Shown here piece after piece: positions 9,393 to 16,983 of a stretch of DNA of 64,000 nt. Location: NCBI RefSeq assembly GCF_000963865.1, contig NZ_CP011071.1, positions 3,026,001 through 3,090,000 on the forward strand. The letters run 5' to 3'. This DNA comes from Flagellimonas lutaonensis (lineage in GTDB: Bacteria; Bacteroidota; Bacteroidia; Flavobacteriales; Flavobacteriaceae). Below the pieces are notes generated by a model. The model saw only the letters and a list, made by a program, of their open reading frames with translations. It ran no database searches and was not told the origin of the DNA. Within the stretch, counting starts at the first letter, position 1. Every line of letters starts with the position of its first letter. A program made the position numbers and the translations under genes.

Positions 9393-10217
9393 CTACTGGG
9401 CAATATGGGCAAAGAAAGCTTTTCCGTCGGTAAGATGGGCCAAACCCAAGAGGTAGCAGGTTTCTGACAGATCCGAAAAATCGAGTCCGCCCTTGGCAAT
9501 ACTTTCATTCAAATATCGGCCCTCTTTTCCATTGTAGCGGTTTGCGAGTTCTATGGCGGTTTCCCAAATTTTGACCAGCCTGTCACCGGTGACGTATGGT
9601 CTCCAATCAATAGGGTCGTCAGACCTAAAGCCGGGGGTGCCGTTGCCGACCGCATTGCCATCGGAAATTTTATGATAATCAGTATGGGTCTTTACAAACG
9701 TCAGGTGTTCGGTATCAGTAACCTCTTCATTCCAAGCGCTGTGCTGCACGATATGAACACGTTTTTTTGTGTTGAGATCGGGCATCTGGTCCATTAATTC
9801 CTTCACCAACTTTGCCGAAAAGTCAGATTGGCCCGCCTCGGCAATCCAGACATTGCCCCCTGCTTTTAAAACGGGCAGGCACCTTTGCGCCACCTTTTGC
9901 AATGCGCCTTGGACATCGGCGTGTGCATCAGACCAGTTATCGCCAAAGGCAAGGGCGAACAAATCGTTCGCCGGTACGTACAGACCCTCTTGTATTCCGT
10001 AGGTGCCCGCAACCGCATGATGGTTGATCGACCGATAATCGGGCTGTTCCATTAGGGTGGCGAAGGCAGCCACGGTGTGGAGGTCATCCACATCGGTCCT
10101 ACAATCGAACTGGGCCAGCAGCAGGTCCCGTTCTTTATCAAAGAGCTGTTTTTGGCCGTTTAAACAGCTGGTCAGAAGACCTATCGTGATGAGAAAAAAA
10201 CACAAGCGGGCTTTCAT
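9393..10217 (-). CDS. lipoprotein, possibly nucleoside-hydrolase-like
   Basis: The protein has 274 residues and the lipobox LLTSC at about residues 14-18. LLLAQFDCRTDVDDLHTV near residue 33 resembles the N-terminal Asp cluster (DxDxxDD-type) of the nucleoside hydrolase/DUF1593 fold. Later motifs include GGNVWIAEAGQSDFSAKLV, VHIVQHSAWNEEVT and FRSDDPIDWRPYVTGDRLVK. The remaining catalytic residues of nucleoside hydrolases could not be placed with confidence, so the enzyme class is a suggestion. It converges with the sugar dehydrogenase gene and diverges from the FKBP gene. Confidence 0.5.
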   Translation of the reverse strand: MKARLCFFLITIGLLTSCLNGQKQLFDKERDLLLAQFDCRTDVDDLHTVAAFATLMEQPDYRSINHHAVAGTYGIQEGLYVPANDLFALAFGDNWSDAHADVQGALQKVAQRCLPVLKAGGNVWIAEAGQSDFSAKLVKELMDQMPDLNTKKRVHIVQHSAWNEEVTDTEHLTFVKTHTDYHKISDGNAVGNGTPGFRSDDPIDWRPYVTGDRLVKIWETAIELANRYNGKEGRYLNESIAKGGLDFSDLSETCYLLGLAHLTDGKAFFAHIAQ

Positions 10218-10390
10218 AGTGCGGATACGTGTGATTTTTATCCTTTGAAGTTACGGATTTCAGCAGTTTTTGCCGTACTTTTTTGTCGTGTAAGCTGCAT
10301 TTTGGTGAAAAGCATATTTATTTCGCTGTAAAAACGTTACCAACAGCGCGATTTTTTTTAAAATTCTTCTTTCATCGATTTTTAACCCCG

Positions 10391-10398
10391 TACCTTTG
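10391..10398 (+). promoter_or_regulatory. -7 box TACCTTTG of the FKBP gene
   Basis: TACCTTTG matches the Bacteroidota -7 consensus TAnnTTTG exactly and lies 35 nt before the ATG at 10434. No clear TTG -33 element is seen at the expected distance. Confidence 0.7.
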
Positions 10399-10433
10399 CC
10401 GATATTTTATTGCAAACATTTGAAAACTAGCTT

Positions 10434-10862
10434 ATGAGTAAAGTAAAGGCGAACGACACTGTTAAGGTACATTACACCGGAAAATTGGATAACGGACAAA
10501 TCTTTGACAGTTCGGTCGATAGAGAGCCCTTGGAAGTTACCTTGGGGCAGGGCATGTTGATTCCAGGTTTTGAAAAAGGCTTGATCGATATGGAGGTGAA
10601 CGAAAACAAAACCATCACCATACCCAAAGAAGAAGCGTATGGCGAGGTTCGCCAAGAATTGTTTCAACGTATAGACAGGTCAGAGTTGCCCGAGAGCATC
10701 AAACCAGAAGTGGGCATGGGCCTTGTGGCGCAAAACCCCGATGGCAGCGAGCGACAGTTGCGTGTGGCCGAGGTCACCGAAACCGATATTGTAGTGGATG
10801 CCAACCATCCACTTGCCGGGCAAGACCTGACATTTGACCTACACCTGGTTGAAATTGTATAA
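10434..10862 (+). CDS. FKBP-type peptidyl-prolyl isomerase, SlyD-like
   Basis: The protein has 142 residues and no signal peptide. The FKBP core (VKVHYTGKLDNGQIFDSS, PGFEKGLIDMEVNENKTITI, PKEEAYG) is interrupted by an insert-in-flap segment (residues about 70-120, LFQRIDRSELPESIKPEVG), then NHPLAGQDLTFDLHLVEI closes the fold. This is the SlyD architecture: a cytoplasmic prolyl isomerase with chaperone activity from the flap. The His/Cys-rich metal-binding tail of E. coli SlyD is absent, as in many short SlyD-like proteins. It has its own -7 box and terminator, so it appears monocistronic. Confidence 0.95.
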   Translation: MSKVKANDTVKVHYTGKLDNGQIFDSSVDREPLEVTLGQGMLIPGFEKGLIDMEVNENKTITIPKEEAYGEVRQELFQRIDRSELPESIKPEVGMGLVAQNPDGSERQLRVAEVTETDIVVDANHPLAGQDLTFDLHLVEIV

Positions 10863-10889
10863 AATTTGACCTAATTGATAATTTGTGAA

Positions 10890-10917
10890 GGGAAAGCACT
10901 GGTGCTTTCCCTTTTTT
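10890..10917 (+). terminator. intrinsic terminator after the FKBP gene
   Basis: GGGAAAGCA (10890-10898), loop CTGG, and TGCTTTCCC (10903-10911) form a perfect 9-bp stem followed by TTTTTT. It sits 28 bp after the stop codon. Confidence 0.9.
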
Positions 10918-10977
10918 GTTGGCAATTCTATTAAAAAAACCTTCCAAAATCACTACCTTGTCGGCCTAATACTATTT

Positions 10978-11433
10978 ATGGCAAGATCACAACAAACTTT
11001 CGGTAAACGAGAAAAAGAAAAAAAGAGACTAAAGAAAAGAGAAGAGAAGCAAAAGAAAAAAGAGGCCCGTAAAGCAGAGGCCAAACAGAGTGGCGGGGGC
11101 ATTCCTTTTGCCTATACAGACCAGTACGGCAACCTGGTCGATACGCCTCCAGACCCTTCAGAAAAAGTTGCGGTCGACGCTGAAGACATTGTACTCGGCA
11201 TTCCCCAAAAAGAAGAATCAGAAGAAGCATTCGATCCCATTCGAAAAGGCAAGGTGGCCTTTTTTGACCATTCCAAGGGATTCGGTTTTATTATGGACAC
11301 AGAGACCCAAGAAAAGCATTTTGTGCATGTTTCTGGCCTTATCGATGAAATCGATGAAAACGACAAGGTCACTTTTGAACTCGAAAAGGGCCAAAAAGGC
11401 ATGAACGCCGTTCGGGTAAAACAGCAATCGTAA
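10978..11433 (+). CDS. cold-shock-domain protein with basic N-terminal extension
   Basis: The protein has 151 residues from ATG at 10978; an upstream GTG at 10885 is rejected because it lies inside the preceding terminator hairpin. Residues 1-40 are a charged, Lys/Glu-rich helix (KREKEKKRLKKREEKQKKK). Residues about 90-150 are a cold-shock domain with RNP1 KGFGFI and RNP2-like HFVHVS, ending GQKGMNAVRVKQ. It should bind single-stranded RNA or DNA in the cytoplasm. Such tailed CspA-like proteins are common in Flavobacteriia. TACCTTGT at about 10953 is a degenerate -7 box. Confidence 0.88.
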   Translation: MARSQQTFGKREKEKKRLKKREEKQKKKEARKAEAKQSGGGIPFAYTDQYGNLVDTPPDPSEKVAVDAEDIVLGIPQKEESEEAFDPIRKGKVAFFDHSKGFGFIMDTETQEKHFVHVSGLIDEIDENDKVTFELEKGQKGMNAVRVKQQS

Positions 11434-12154
11434 GCACCACCGCGTTAAAATTCATAAAAGGGTTTCTTTCCGCATAATGGCAAAGGCTTTTATGCTGACA
11501 GTAAATATTTTCATTGACATGGTCTTGATGCCTTAAAAGGGTAGGGGAAGGCGGTAAACACTACCGTACTCCTATAACCCACTTTTATGGGCGACAAAGA
11601 TGTTGTGGAATTCCCTTTGGATTGCATCGTCCGAAAAATCGATTTGTTATAAAAAGCATGCATCGGTATCATGACAACGTAACCATATGCAAACTTTTTA
11701 TAGGGTTCTGAGAAACATCTTTGGCCTCCATTTGGCCCGTTTTTCCAAAACATCGTTTTAGGTAAAGGCCCGGATATTGGTAAAATGTTACACCTGTTTT
11801 AGTGTTTGTTACATCTGTCGTATCCACAGAAAAACAATCGGAATAGTTTTGAAAAAACATTGCTTGTGCCTTTGTGATCAAAATCGATGAACCGTCTTGG
11901 CCTTAACGAGTTATAGCTGGAAAGCTACAAGGGCACAGGGTTCGATAGACCATCACCCAGGCCACTAATTCGACCAACGGAGAAACCGGGGTGGACCTTT
12001 ACTACCATAATGCGGTAAAAGCGTACTATAATTCAACAGGTTAATGCAATATATGTTAATTTTATGGTACACATCGAACACCCATGTCACTTAGGGTACA
12101 CCCCTAAAAAGTGGTAAGGGGACTTATAAAACTTAAATCAAAAAATTGAGCACC
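11434..12154. other. 720-bp intergenic region with a possible coding remnant
   Basis: No convincing intact gene was found. The frame 11949-12044 (plus strand) reads like normal protein (TNGETGVDLYYHNAVKAYY) for 31 codons, but it is preceded by TAG and has no start. The neighbouring frame just upstream (about 11885-11948) reads LNEL, stop, LESYKGTGFD and could join it by one frameshift. This looks like the 3' end of a decayed gene. CATAAAAG (11453) and CTTTTATG (11487) form a weak inverted repeat. The last 100 bp before 12155 contain GGTACAC twice (12065, 12094) but no recognised promoter. Confidence 0.4.
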
Positions 12155-13261
12155 ATGAAGAGAATATTGCCATTTTTCATTTTCGTTTTAAGCAATTTGG
12201 GCATTGCACAAGATGGGTACTATGGTAAACCCAGCAGTTATGTGCCCAATGGTTTTGAGCCCAATATTGTCTTTAATTTTGATTATAAGATGACGGGCAC
12301 GCTGTCTTTCGGCAGCCACAGTTTTCCGTTCACGATTTATGTCAACACTGCAGACGGTTCTTGGGCTGTAACGGATGATGTAGTGGCGGATATGATAGGC
12401 AGATCCACTGTTTCAGACGATGAAAAGTTCGATTTTCTTGTGTACGTGCCTTTTGAGGTCACAAGGGGGTATTACACGGTTTACGACCCCGATGAAGGCG
12501 AAAAAAAAGTGTTCTATTCGTTGAACAGGGCTCTATCGGCACCAGCGGCCCAGTTGGAGTTTGCTCATGAAGAAAATTTTGCCGATTTCATGCAAAATGC
12601 CAACATAACCAATGCAGGAAACCATTCAGCATTTGGACCTCAAAAATTATACTCAGGAAATTTTAACGGTAAAGAGGTCAATGTTACTATTTCCAATAGA
12701 AGTGCGCCCATAAAAATAACCCCACTTCATGTAGGTTTCCTGTGTGGTGTATTTCAGGATGGTACCCAGTATAAAAACAGGTACATCACAAAATTTGAAA
12801 CCCCCGAAATTACCGTAGAAATGCACAGCTTTTCCCCTGAACAATTAATACTGGACGGGTCGGATTATTTAGAGCAAGAAGGGTATGCGACCATGAATGT
12901 AGAGAGCATCGTGGACAATGAATCCACCTTTGAAGACATAGCCGAAAGAATGGACAGGCTTTCGATGGAAAACCGCGATGCCGTGGCCCGAGGGGATACC
13001 GATAAAATATCGTTGATCGCTTTAAAAATGTCCATTGAAGGGCAACGGCTTCGCGCCATAACAACCGGACACCCAGAAAGACAGATATCCGAAGGGGATG
13101 CTGCCCAATTGGTGGGTTTAAAAGATAGGATACAACGAAAAACAAAAGAGTGCAAACGTTATAAGGGAACCGAGTACGAGGCCGAGTGCAAAAGACAGCT
13201 GAACCGCCTTCAGTCAAGATTTGAGGAATTGCGCAGTAGATATCTTGTAAGTCCGCGTTAG
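12155..13261 (+). CDS. secreted protein of unknown function
   Basis: The ATG at 12155 gives 368 residues with a signal peptide MKRILPFFIFVLSNLGIAQ; a TTG nine bases earlier is less likely. Residues 20-230 are beta-rich (DGYYGKPSSYVPNGFEPNIV, FGSHSFPFTIYVNTADGSW). Residues about 250-368 are helical and charged, with NRLQSRFEELRSRYLVSPR at the end and a Cys pair in ECKRYKGTEYEAECKR. No family was recognised. It is isolated, with large intergenic regions on both sides. Confidence 0.7.
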   Translation: MKRILPFFIFVLSNLGIAQDGYYGKPSSYVPNGFEPNIVFNFDYKMTGTLSFGSHSFPFTIYVNTADGSWAVTDDVVADMIGRSTVSDDEKFDFLVYVPFEVTRGYYTVYDPDEGEKKVFYSLNRALSAPAAQLEFAHEENFADFMQNANITNAGNHSAFGPQKLYSGNFNGKEVNVTISNRSAPIKITPLHVGFLCGVFQDGTQYKNRYITKFETPEITVEMHSFSPEQLILDGSDYLEQEGYATMNVESIVDNESTFEDIAERMDRLSMENRDAVARGDTDKISLIALKMSIEGQRLRAITTGHPERQISEGDAAQLVGLKDRIQRKTKECKRYKGTEYEAECKRQLNRLQSRFEELRSRYLVSPR

Positions 13262-13742
13262 AGGTATGGCCGGCAATATGGGGGCAACTCCATTTTATGC
13301 AGCGCGCACTTCTGTAGTAAGATGCTTTTTTTTGTTGCTTCGTTGGTCTAATGGGTATTTTAATTTCCTTAAATTTTTCTTCTAACAAATCTCTCTGAAA
13401 AACAATAAAATTTCCCAAAACAATCGATGAATACCTTTAAAAAAGGAATAAACAAAAGCATGAATAATTATAGTTTATTAATGCGGAAGAGAAACAAACA
13501 AATGTGTAAAACTGCTGTGACATAATCGTTGACGATATAATCCGCCTATGGCGGGCATCATATCTGCAATTATATCAAATACCGAGGTATTGGGGCAGTT
13601 TTACCCATTGCCAGCCGCACAAGTCTCGCCGCCAACATAAAAAGCCCACTGGGCTTTCCATATTGCCACGTGTACTATAATTTACATTATGTAAAATAAA
13701 AGTGAAGGCTTTGATAGACGCTAAGGCACCTCTCTACATATG
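13262..13742. other. 480-bp intergenic region with several inverted repeats
   Basis: The region holds no gene that could be supported. It contains an interrupted hairpin at 13534-13564 (GATAT..CCGCC TAT GGCGG..ATATC), the short palindrome AATACC-GA-GGTATT at 13578-13591, and the terminator listed separately at 13634-13657. Composition is AT-rich at both ends. The CCGCC/GGCGG hairpin may be a worn copy of the intergenic repeats seen at 35.9 and 63.3 kb, but the match is too short to be sure. Confidence 0.5.
13634..13657 (-). terminator. probable intrinsic terminator, minus strand
   Basis: AAAGCCC (13641-13647), ACT, and GGGCTTT (13651-13657) make a 7-bp stem; read on the minus strand it is followed by a short T-run (TTTTTATG when counted with the last stem bases). 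It lies about 85 bp after the stop codon of the minus-strand gene 13743-14072. Confidence 0.55.
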
Positions 13743-14072
13743 TTAGTAATGGTTCTTTATTTCACGTAGATATTGGGCAATGTCACTTTCCAATTGCTGA
13801 AAACGCTCGAATAAATGCTCGATGGTCTGCAACAGTTTATCGTCGCCCTTGGCACTGCGATTGGTCTTGGTCATCAATTCTTGTTGTTCGGCGGCCAACT
13901 CCTTTAGCCCTTGCTTTAACCTGCCCACCTGCAAAAAGCACTGATAATCCGTTGGTTCGCAACGGTACGAGTTCAATTGCTTCAAGTATTGGAAAACGAT
14001 ACTTTGGTTTCGCTCCAATTTCATCATCAATTGGTTCACATTTTTCTTTATGCTGTCTGAAGTACTGATCAT
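13743..14072 (-). CDS. small coiled-coil protein, hypothetical
   Basis: This 109-residue protein has no signal peptide and is almost entirely helical and charged: DSIKKNVNQLMMKLERNQS, LKQGLKELAAEQQELMTKT, LLQTIEHLFERFQQLESDI. It has two cysteines (RCEPTDYQCF). No family is recognised. The gene is followed by a likely minus-strand terminator. The helical pattern and stable frame support a real gene, but the function is unknown. Confidence 0.6.
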   Translation of the reverse strand: MISTSDSIKKNVNQLMMKLERNQSIVFQYLKQLNSYRCEPTDYQCFLQVGRLKQGLKELAAEQQELMTKTNRSAKGDDKLLQTIEHLFERFQQLESDIAQYLREIKNHY

Positions 14073-14235
14073 GGCTGTAACTAAAACAAATTGCGATGTT
14101 GTGGTACAATTCCCTTTTAAAGTTACGAAATTTATTGACCTGAAGGACTTTAAAAAAGCGTTAAATTTTTTGAAAAGTGTTTGTTATCAACACATTAGAA
14201 TGTCAAAAGCCCAAAAAATGGGCAGTGTTGCAGCG

Positions 14236-14619
14236 TTAAGGCGTCTTTTGGTCATTCGATATACTGGCAGAGCCCCTCGCCTGTGCCCTATGCGATTCGA
14301 TTATAAGATGGACCTTTTCCAGTTTTTCCGAATACGGATTCTTTTTTATCGCGGCCAACAATCGCTGTCTGCGCCGCTCGGTGATGTCGAGGGTGTCAAT
14401 GGTAAACCGTAGGGCATCGACATACCGCGCTACCTTTTGTTTAAGGCTATCTTGGGCAGCAGTGCCCACATGAAGGTTTTGATCAAAACGGGCCACATGC
14501 CTTTTGGGAAGTTTATCGCTATAGGTGGTGGCCTGTTGCTTGTTTTTCTGTGCATGGCCGGTACCCGCACATAAAAAACATATTAGGGCCGCCGCCCCGA
14601 AAATTCGGTATCGCTTCAT
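14236..14619 (-). CDS. small secreted protein, hypothetical
   Basis: From ATG at 14619 the protein has 127 residues with a signal peptide (MKRYRIFGAAALICFLCAG, cleavage near GHAQ). The mature part is charged and helical (DSLKQKVARYVDALRFTID, ITERRRQRLLAAIKKNPYS). It resembles in style the secreted helical protein at 15084-15440, and both may belong to the loose group of small periplasmic helical proteins of Flavobacteriia. ATTAAATG-TAGT-CATTTAAT (14642-14661) is an inverted repeat just upstream and may be an operator. Confidence 0.6.
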   Translation of the reverse strand: MKRYRIFGAAALICFLCAGTGHAQKNKQQATTYSDKLPKRHVARFDQNLHVGTAAQDSLKQKVARYVDALRFTIDTLDITERRRQRLLAAIKKNPYSEKLEKVHLIIESHRAQARGSASISNDQKTP

Positions 14620-14735
14620 TTTCAATGGCATACCTCGAACCATTAAATGTAGTCATTTAATTATAATGGTATCTAAAAAACAGCTTTACGCCCTCTTTGT
14701 CGATTATTTTTGCACGTAATCAATGACAAAACTCA

Positions 14736-14766
14736 TTGATGTGATATATTTTATTTTCTAGTTTTG
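14736..14766 (+). promoter_or_regulatory. complete promoter of the hibernation factor gene
   Basis: TTG at 14736-14738, a 20-nt spacer and TAGTTTTG at 14759-14766 match the Bacteroidota -33/-7 consensus. The ATG at 14771 is only 4 nt after the -7 box, so the transcript should start at or next to the start codon. Confidence 0.75.
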
Positions 14767-14770
14767 CGGT

Positions 14771-15073
14771 ATGGAAATAAACTTTGAATACGACAATGTT
14801 GCCGCCAGTGAACGCCTTGAGGAAATGGTGGCCAAGAAGATCAATAAATTGCTGGATAAATATGATTTTATCGTCCGGGCCGATGTGTTTTTCGTTAAAG
14901 AAAACACCTCAGACCCTGAAAAGGGAAAAATCTGTAAAATACGCTTGAGCGTGCCCGGACCTCGTTTATTTGCAGAGGCCAGCCATAAGAATTTTGAGGC
15001 TTCCATCGCTGAAACCATTGACGAATTGGACCGCCAGCTACGGAAACGGAAGGAAAAAATGGCCCACAAATAG
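14771..15073 (+). CDS. hpf: ribosome hibernation promoting factor (HPF/YfiA family, short form)
   Basis: The protein has 100 residues with the beta-alpha-beta-beta-beta-alpha pattern of HPF: MEINFEYDNVAASERLEEMV, KKINKLLDKYDFIVRADVFF, CKIRLSVPGPRLFAEASHKN, FEASIAETIDELDRQLRKRK. It lacks the long C-terminal dimerisation domain, so it corresponds to the short HPF form. It should bind the 30S decoding region during stationary phase and silence ribosomes. The complete promoter ends 4 nt before the ATG, predicting a leaderless mRNA, which would be unusual for a gene needed when translation is shutting down. Confidence 0.93.
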   Translation: MEINFEYDNVAASERLEEMVAKKINKLLDKYDFIVRADVFFVKENTSDPEKGKICKIRLSVPGPRLFAEASHKNFEASIAETIDELDRQLRKRKEKMAHK

Positions 15074-15083
15074 GCAGCCCTCG

Positions 15084-15440
15084 CTATTCGATTGGCTGCA
15101 ATAGAGGTTTCATGCGCTGGTAACGCTTTAATTGGGGACGAGTAAGAATACCGTCCATTTCCGCAGTTTCCTGTTCATGAAGCAATGAGAGCATATGGGT
15201 TTTCTCAGAATCGGGAATATCCAAATTGCGGATTTTCTCGGCACGCGACAGGAATTCCGTCACTTTTTCTTCAAACAACCGAAGTTGGTCTTTATTCATG
15301 ACCAATTGGGATTGGTACTTTCGAACAAGGTCTTTGGCCAGTTTTTCAATTTTATTGCCCGAATCGTCCTGCGAATAGGTTTCTTGCACAAGTATCAATT
15401 GTGATATGGCCAGGAAAAGCAAAAACATAAATTTTTTCAT
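15084..15440 (-). CDS. small secreted helical protein, hypothetical
   Basis: The protein has 118 residues with a signal peptide ending near QETYSQ. The mature part is helical (KIEKLAKDLVRKYQSQLVM, KDQLRLFEEKVTEFLSRAEK) and ends in LTRPQLKRYQRMKPLLQPIE. The terminal LTRPQLKRYQ is reminiscent of the LTxxQ-type ends of Spy/CpxP-like periplasmic proteins, but the classical double motif is not present. It converges with the hibernation factor gene with a 10-bp gap. Confidence 0.65.
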   Translation of the reverse strand: MKKFMFLLFLAISQLILVQETYSQDDSGNKIEKLAKDLVRKYQSQLVMNKDQLRLFEEKVTEFLSRAEKIRNLDIPDSEKTHMLSLLHEQETAEMDGILTRPQLKRYQRMKPLLQPIE

Positions 15441-15555
15441 CTGATTTTTTTTTTACAAAGTAATCAATTCTGATGATTAGCACCGGCAATCACGGCCTTT
15501 TCAATGGTTCAAAGGGTGTTTTTCGATTCCTGAAATCGTATACGATTATTGTATC

Positions 15556-15595
15556 ACAAAAATGGAACATACCGGTCATATAGACCGGTATGTTC
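15556..15595 (-). terminator. strong intrinsic terminator, minus strand
   Basis: GAACATACCGGTC (15565-15577), loop ATATA, and GACCGGTATGTTC (15583-15595) form a perfect 13-bp stem. On the minus strand it is followed by CATTTTTG. It ends the lipocalin-OmpA transcript 20 bp after the OmpA stop codon. Confidence 0.9.
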
Positions 15596-15614
15596 TGACA
15601 ACCAGTTGTTTAAA

Positions 15615-16310
15615 TTAGTCATTTGTGGCCTCTAACGCCTCTTTTTTCAGCTCTTCGCTGGCGATGATGGCCAATTCAACCCTTCTGTTCTGTGCTTTGC
15701 CCTCGGCGGTCTCATTGGTAGCCTTGGGCTGTGTTTCGCCGTACCATTTTGTGGTAAAACGGCTTTTGTCTATGCCCTTGTTCACCAAATAATTGGTCAC
15801 TGATTCGGCCCTTCTGCGCGACAGGTCCCAGTTGTACTCTTCAGGCCCGGCACTATCGGTATGGCCTTCGACCAAGATATTGGTCTTGGGGTATTCTTTC
15901 AATATTTCGGCCAATTTGTCCAATGTTTGTGCCGATGTGCCTTTAACACTCGATTTGTTGGTGTCAAAGTACACCCCGGCATCTTCGTTGAAGGTTACAT
16001 TGATTCCCTCTCCTACCCGGGTCACTTCGGCACCCGGAATCTCTTCTTCGATGCGTTCTGCCTGTCGGTCCATGCGGTCACCGATGTAGCCACCGGCCGC
16101 ACCACCCACCACGGCACCGATGATGGCACCAAGAGCGGTATTGCCCTTACCGACATTGTTTCCGATTACACCGCCCACCACGGCTCCGCCAGTGGCGCCG
16201 ATGACGGCTCCTTTTTGCTTGTTGTTGGCATTTTTGGTGGCATTACAGCCAAGAATCAATCCAAATGCCAATAGTAATATGGTACTTTTTATAACTGTTT
16301 TTTTCATCAT
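15615..16310 (-). CDS. OmpA-family lipoprotein with glycine-zipper segment (YiaD-like)
   Basis: This 231-residue protein has a lipobox LILGC near residue 22 and a glycine-zipper region (residues about 33-78: GAVIGATGGAVVGGVIGNNV, GAIIGAVVGGAAGGYIGDRM). The OmpA C-terminal domain follows (VYFDTNKSSVKGTSAQTLDK, NILVEGHTDSAGPEEYNWDL, SRRRAESVTNYLVNKGI, NRRVELAI). Asp and Arg of the peptidoglycan-binding site (TDSAG, LSRRRA) are present. It should anchor the outer membrane to the cell wall. The preceding lipocalin gene ends 2 bp before its start, so the two form an operon closed by a strong terminator. Confidence 0.95.
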   Translation of the reverse strand: MMKKTVIKSTILLLAFGLILGCNATKNANNKQKGAVIGATGGAVVGGVIGNNVGKGNTALGAIIGAVVGGAAGGYIGDRMDRQAERIEEEIPGAEVTRVGEGINVTFNEDAGVYFDTNKSSVKGTSAQTLDKLAEILKEYPKTNILVEGHTDSAGPEEYNWDLSRRRAESVTNYLVNKGIDKSRFTTKWYGETQPKATNETAEGKAQNRRVELAIIASEELKKEALEATND

Positions 16311-16312
16311 TC

Positions 16313-16795
16313 TTATTTTTTAGAAAATTCATACACTATGGTCACAGGTTCTCCATCGACCGTGACCTTCGATTTCAACGTCATGTGCTGTTCGGTAAGG
16401 TTGGCGATGTCAAGGCGATAGCCCACGCCACCCGAGATATCCTTCCGTTTTTCATCGATAAACTTAAACTGCAGCTGGCTCAAGCTGTTTTCGGGCTCGA
16501 CCACCGACCATCGGAAGAAACGATCGCCACCGGCACAGAGGCTGCCATCGGCAATTGTGTACCGACCGGTACTGTTGTTGTCGCGAAAAAACCAATCGCT
16601 GCCCTCAAAACAGATATCGCGGGCGTCGTTGAAAATGACCGATTGAAAGTTGCCTGTGTTGTTCTCGTACGAAATGTTGTCCAACGTCCAAGAACCACTG
16701 AACAGGTTGCGCTGTGTTCTAGCCGATTTGCTGACCGAGCAGGACACGGTCAAAAATCCTACCGCCAGTAACATCAAGAATGTTCTCTTCATCAT
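16313..16795 (-). CDS. lipocalin-family lipoprotein
   Basis: From ATG at 16795 the protein has 161 residues with the lipobox TVSC at about residue 19; the longer reading to 16855 would bury the signal peptide. GSWTLDNISYENNTGNFQSV matches the GxW start of Bacteroidota lipocalin-like proteins. Further motifs are CFEGSDWFFRDNNSTGRYTI and a terminal VDGEPVTIVYEFSKK. Such proteins bind small hydrophobic ligands or hemin at the envelope. It is the first gene of a two-gene operon with the OmpA protein, which fits an outer-membrane role. Confidence 0.85.
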   Translation of the reverse strand: MMKRTFLMLLAVGFLTVSCSVSKSARTQRNLFSGSWTLDNISYENNTGNFQSVIFNDARDICFEGSDWFFRDNNSTGRYTIADGSLCAGGDRFFRWSVVEPENSLSQLQFKFIDEKRKDISGGVGYRLDIANLTEQHMTLKSKVTVDGEPVTIVYEFSKK

Positions 16796-16983
16796 ATGAT
16801 TTGTTTTTAGTTTTGGAATTATATACGATGGGGCGAAGCAAAATGTCCGCGGCATGTGTTAAGCTGTTGTTAAATTGGACAAACGGATATGCCCCATTTC
16901 TTTGTTCGGAAATATAGAGAGCTGGTAAAGAAATGATTGTTGTGAACGATGCAATCATTGACCCATTTGCGCGATACAGAATT

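Noticed and set aside
10885-10977. Upstream GTG start for the cold-shock-domain protein
   Set aside because: The extension runs through a strong terminator hairpin and adds residues unlike the family; ATG at 10978 fits.
11511-11881. Minus-strand open frames in the 11.4-12.1 kb gap
   Set aside because: The predicted peptides have no signal peptide, no hydrophobic core pattern, no start context and unusual composition; no family was recognised.
14050-14412. Plus-strand frame of 120 codons
   Set aside because: It lies antisense to two minus-strand genes with better start, codon pattern and signal peptide.
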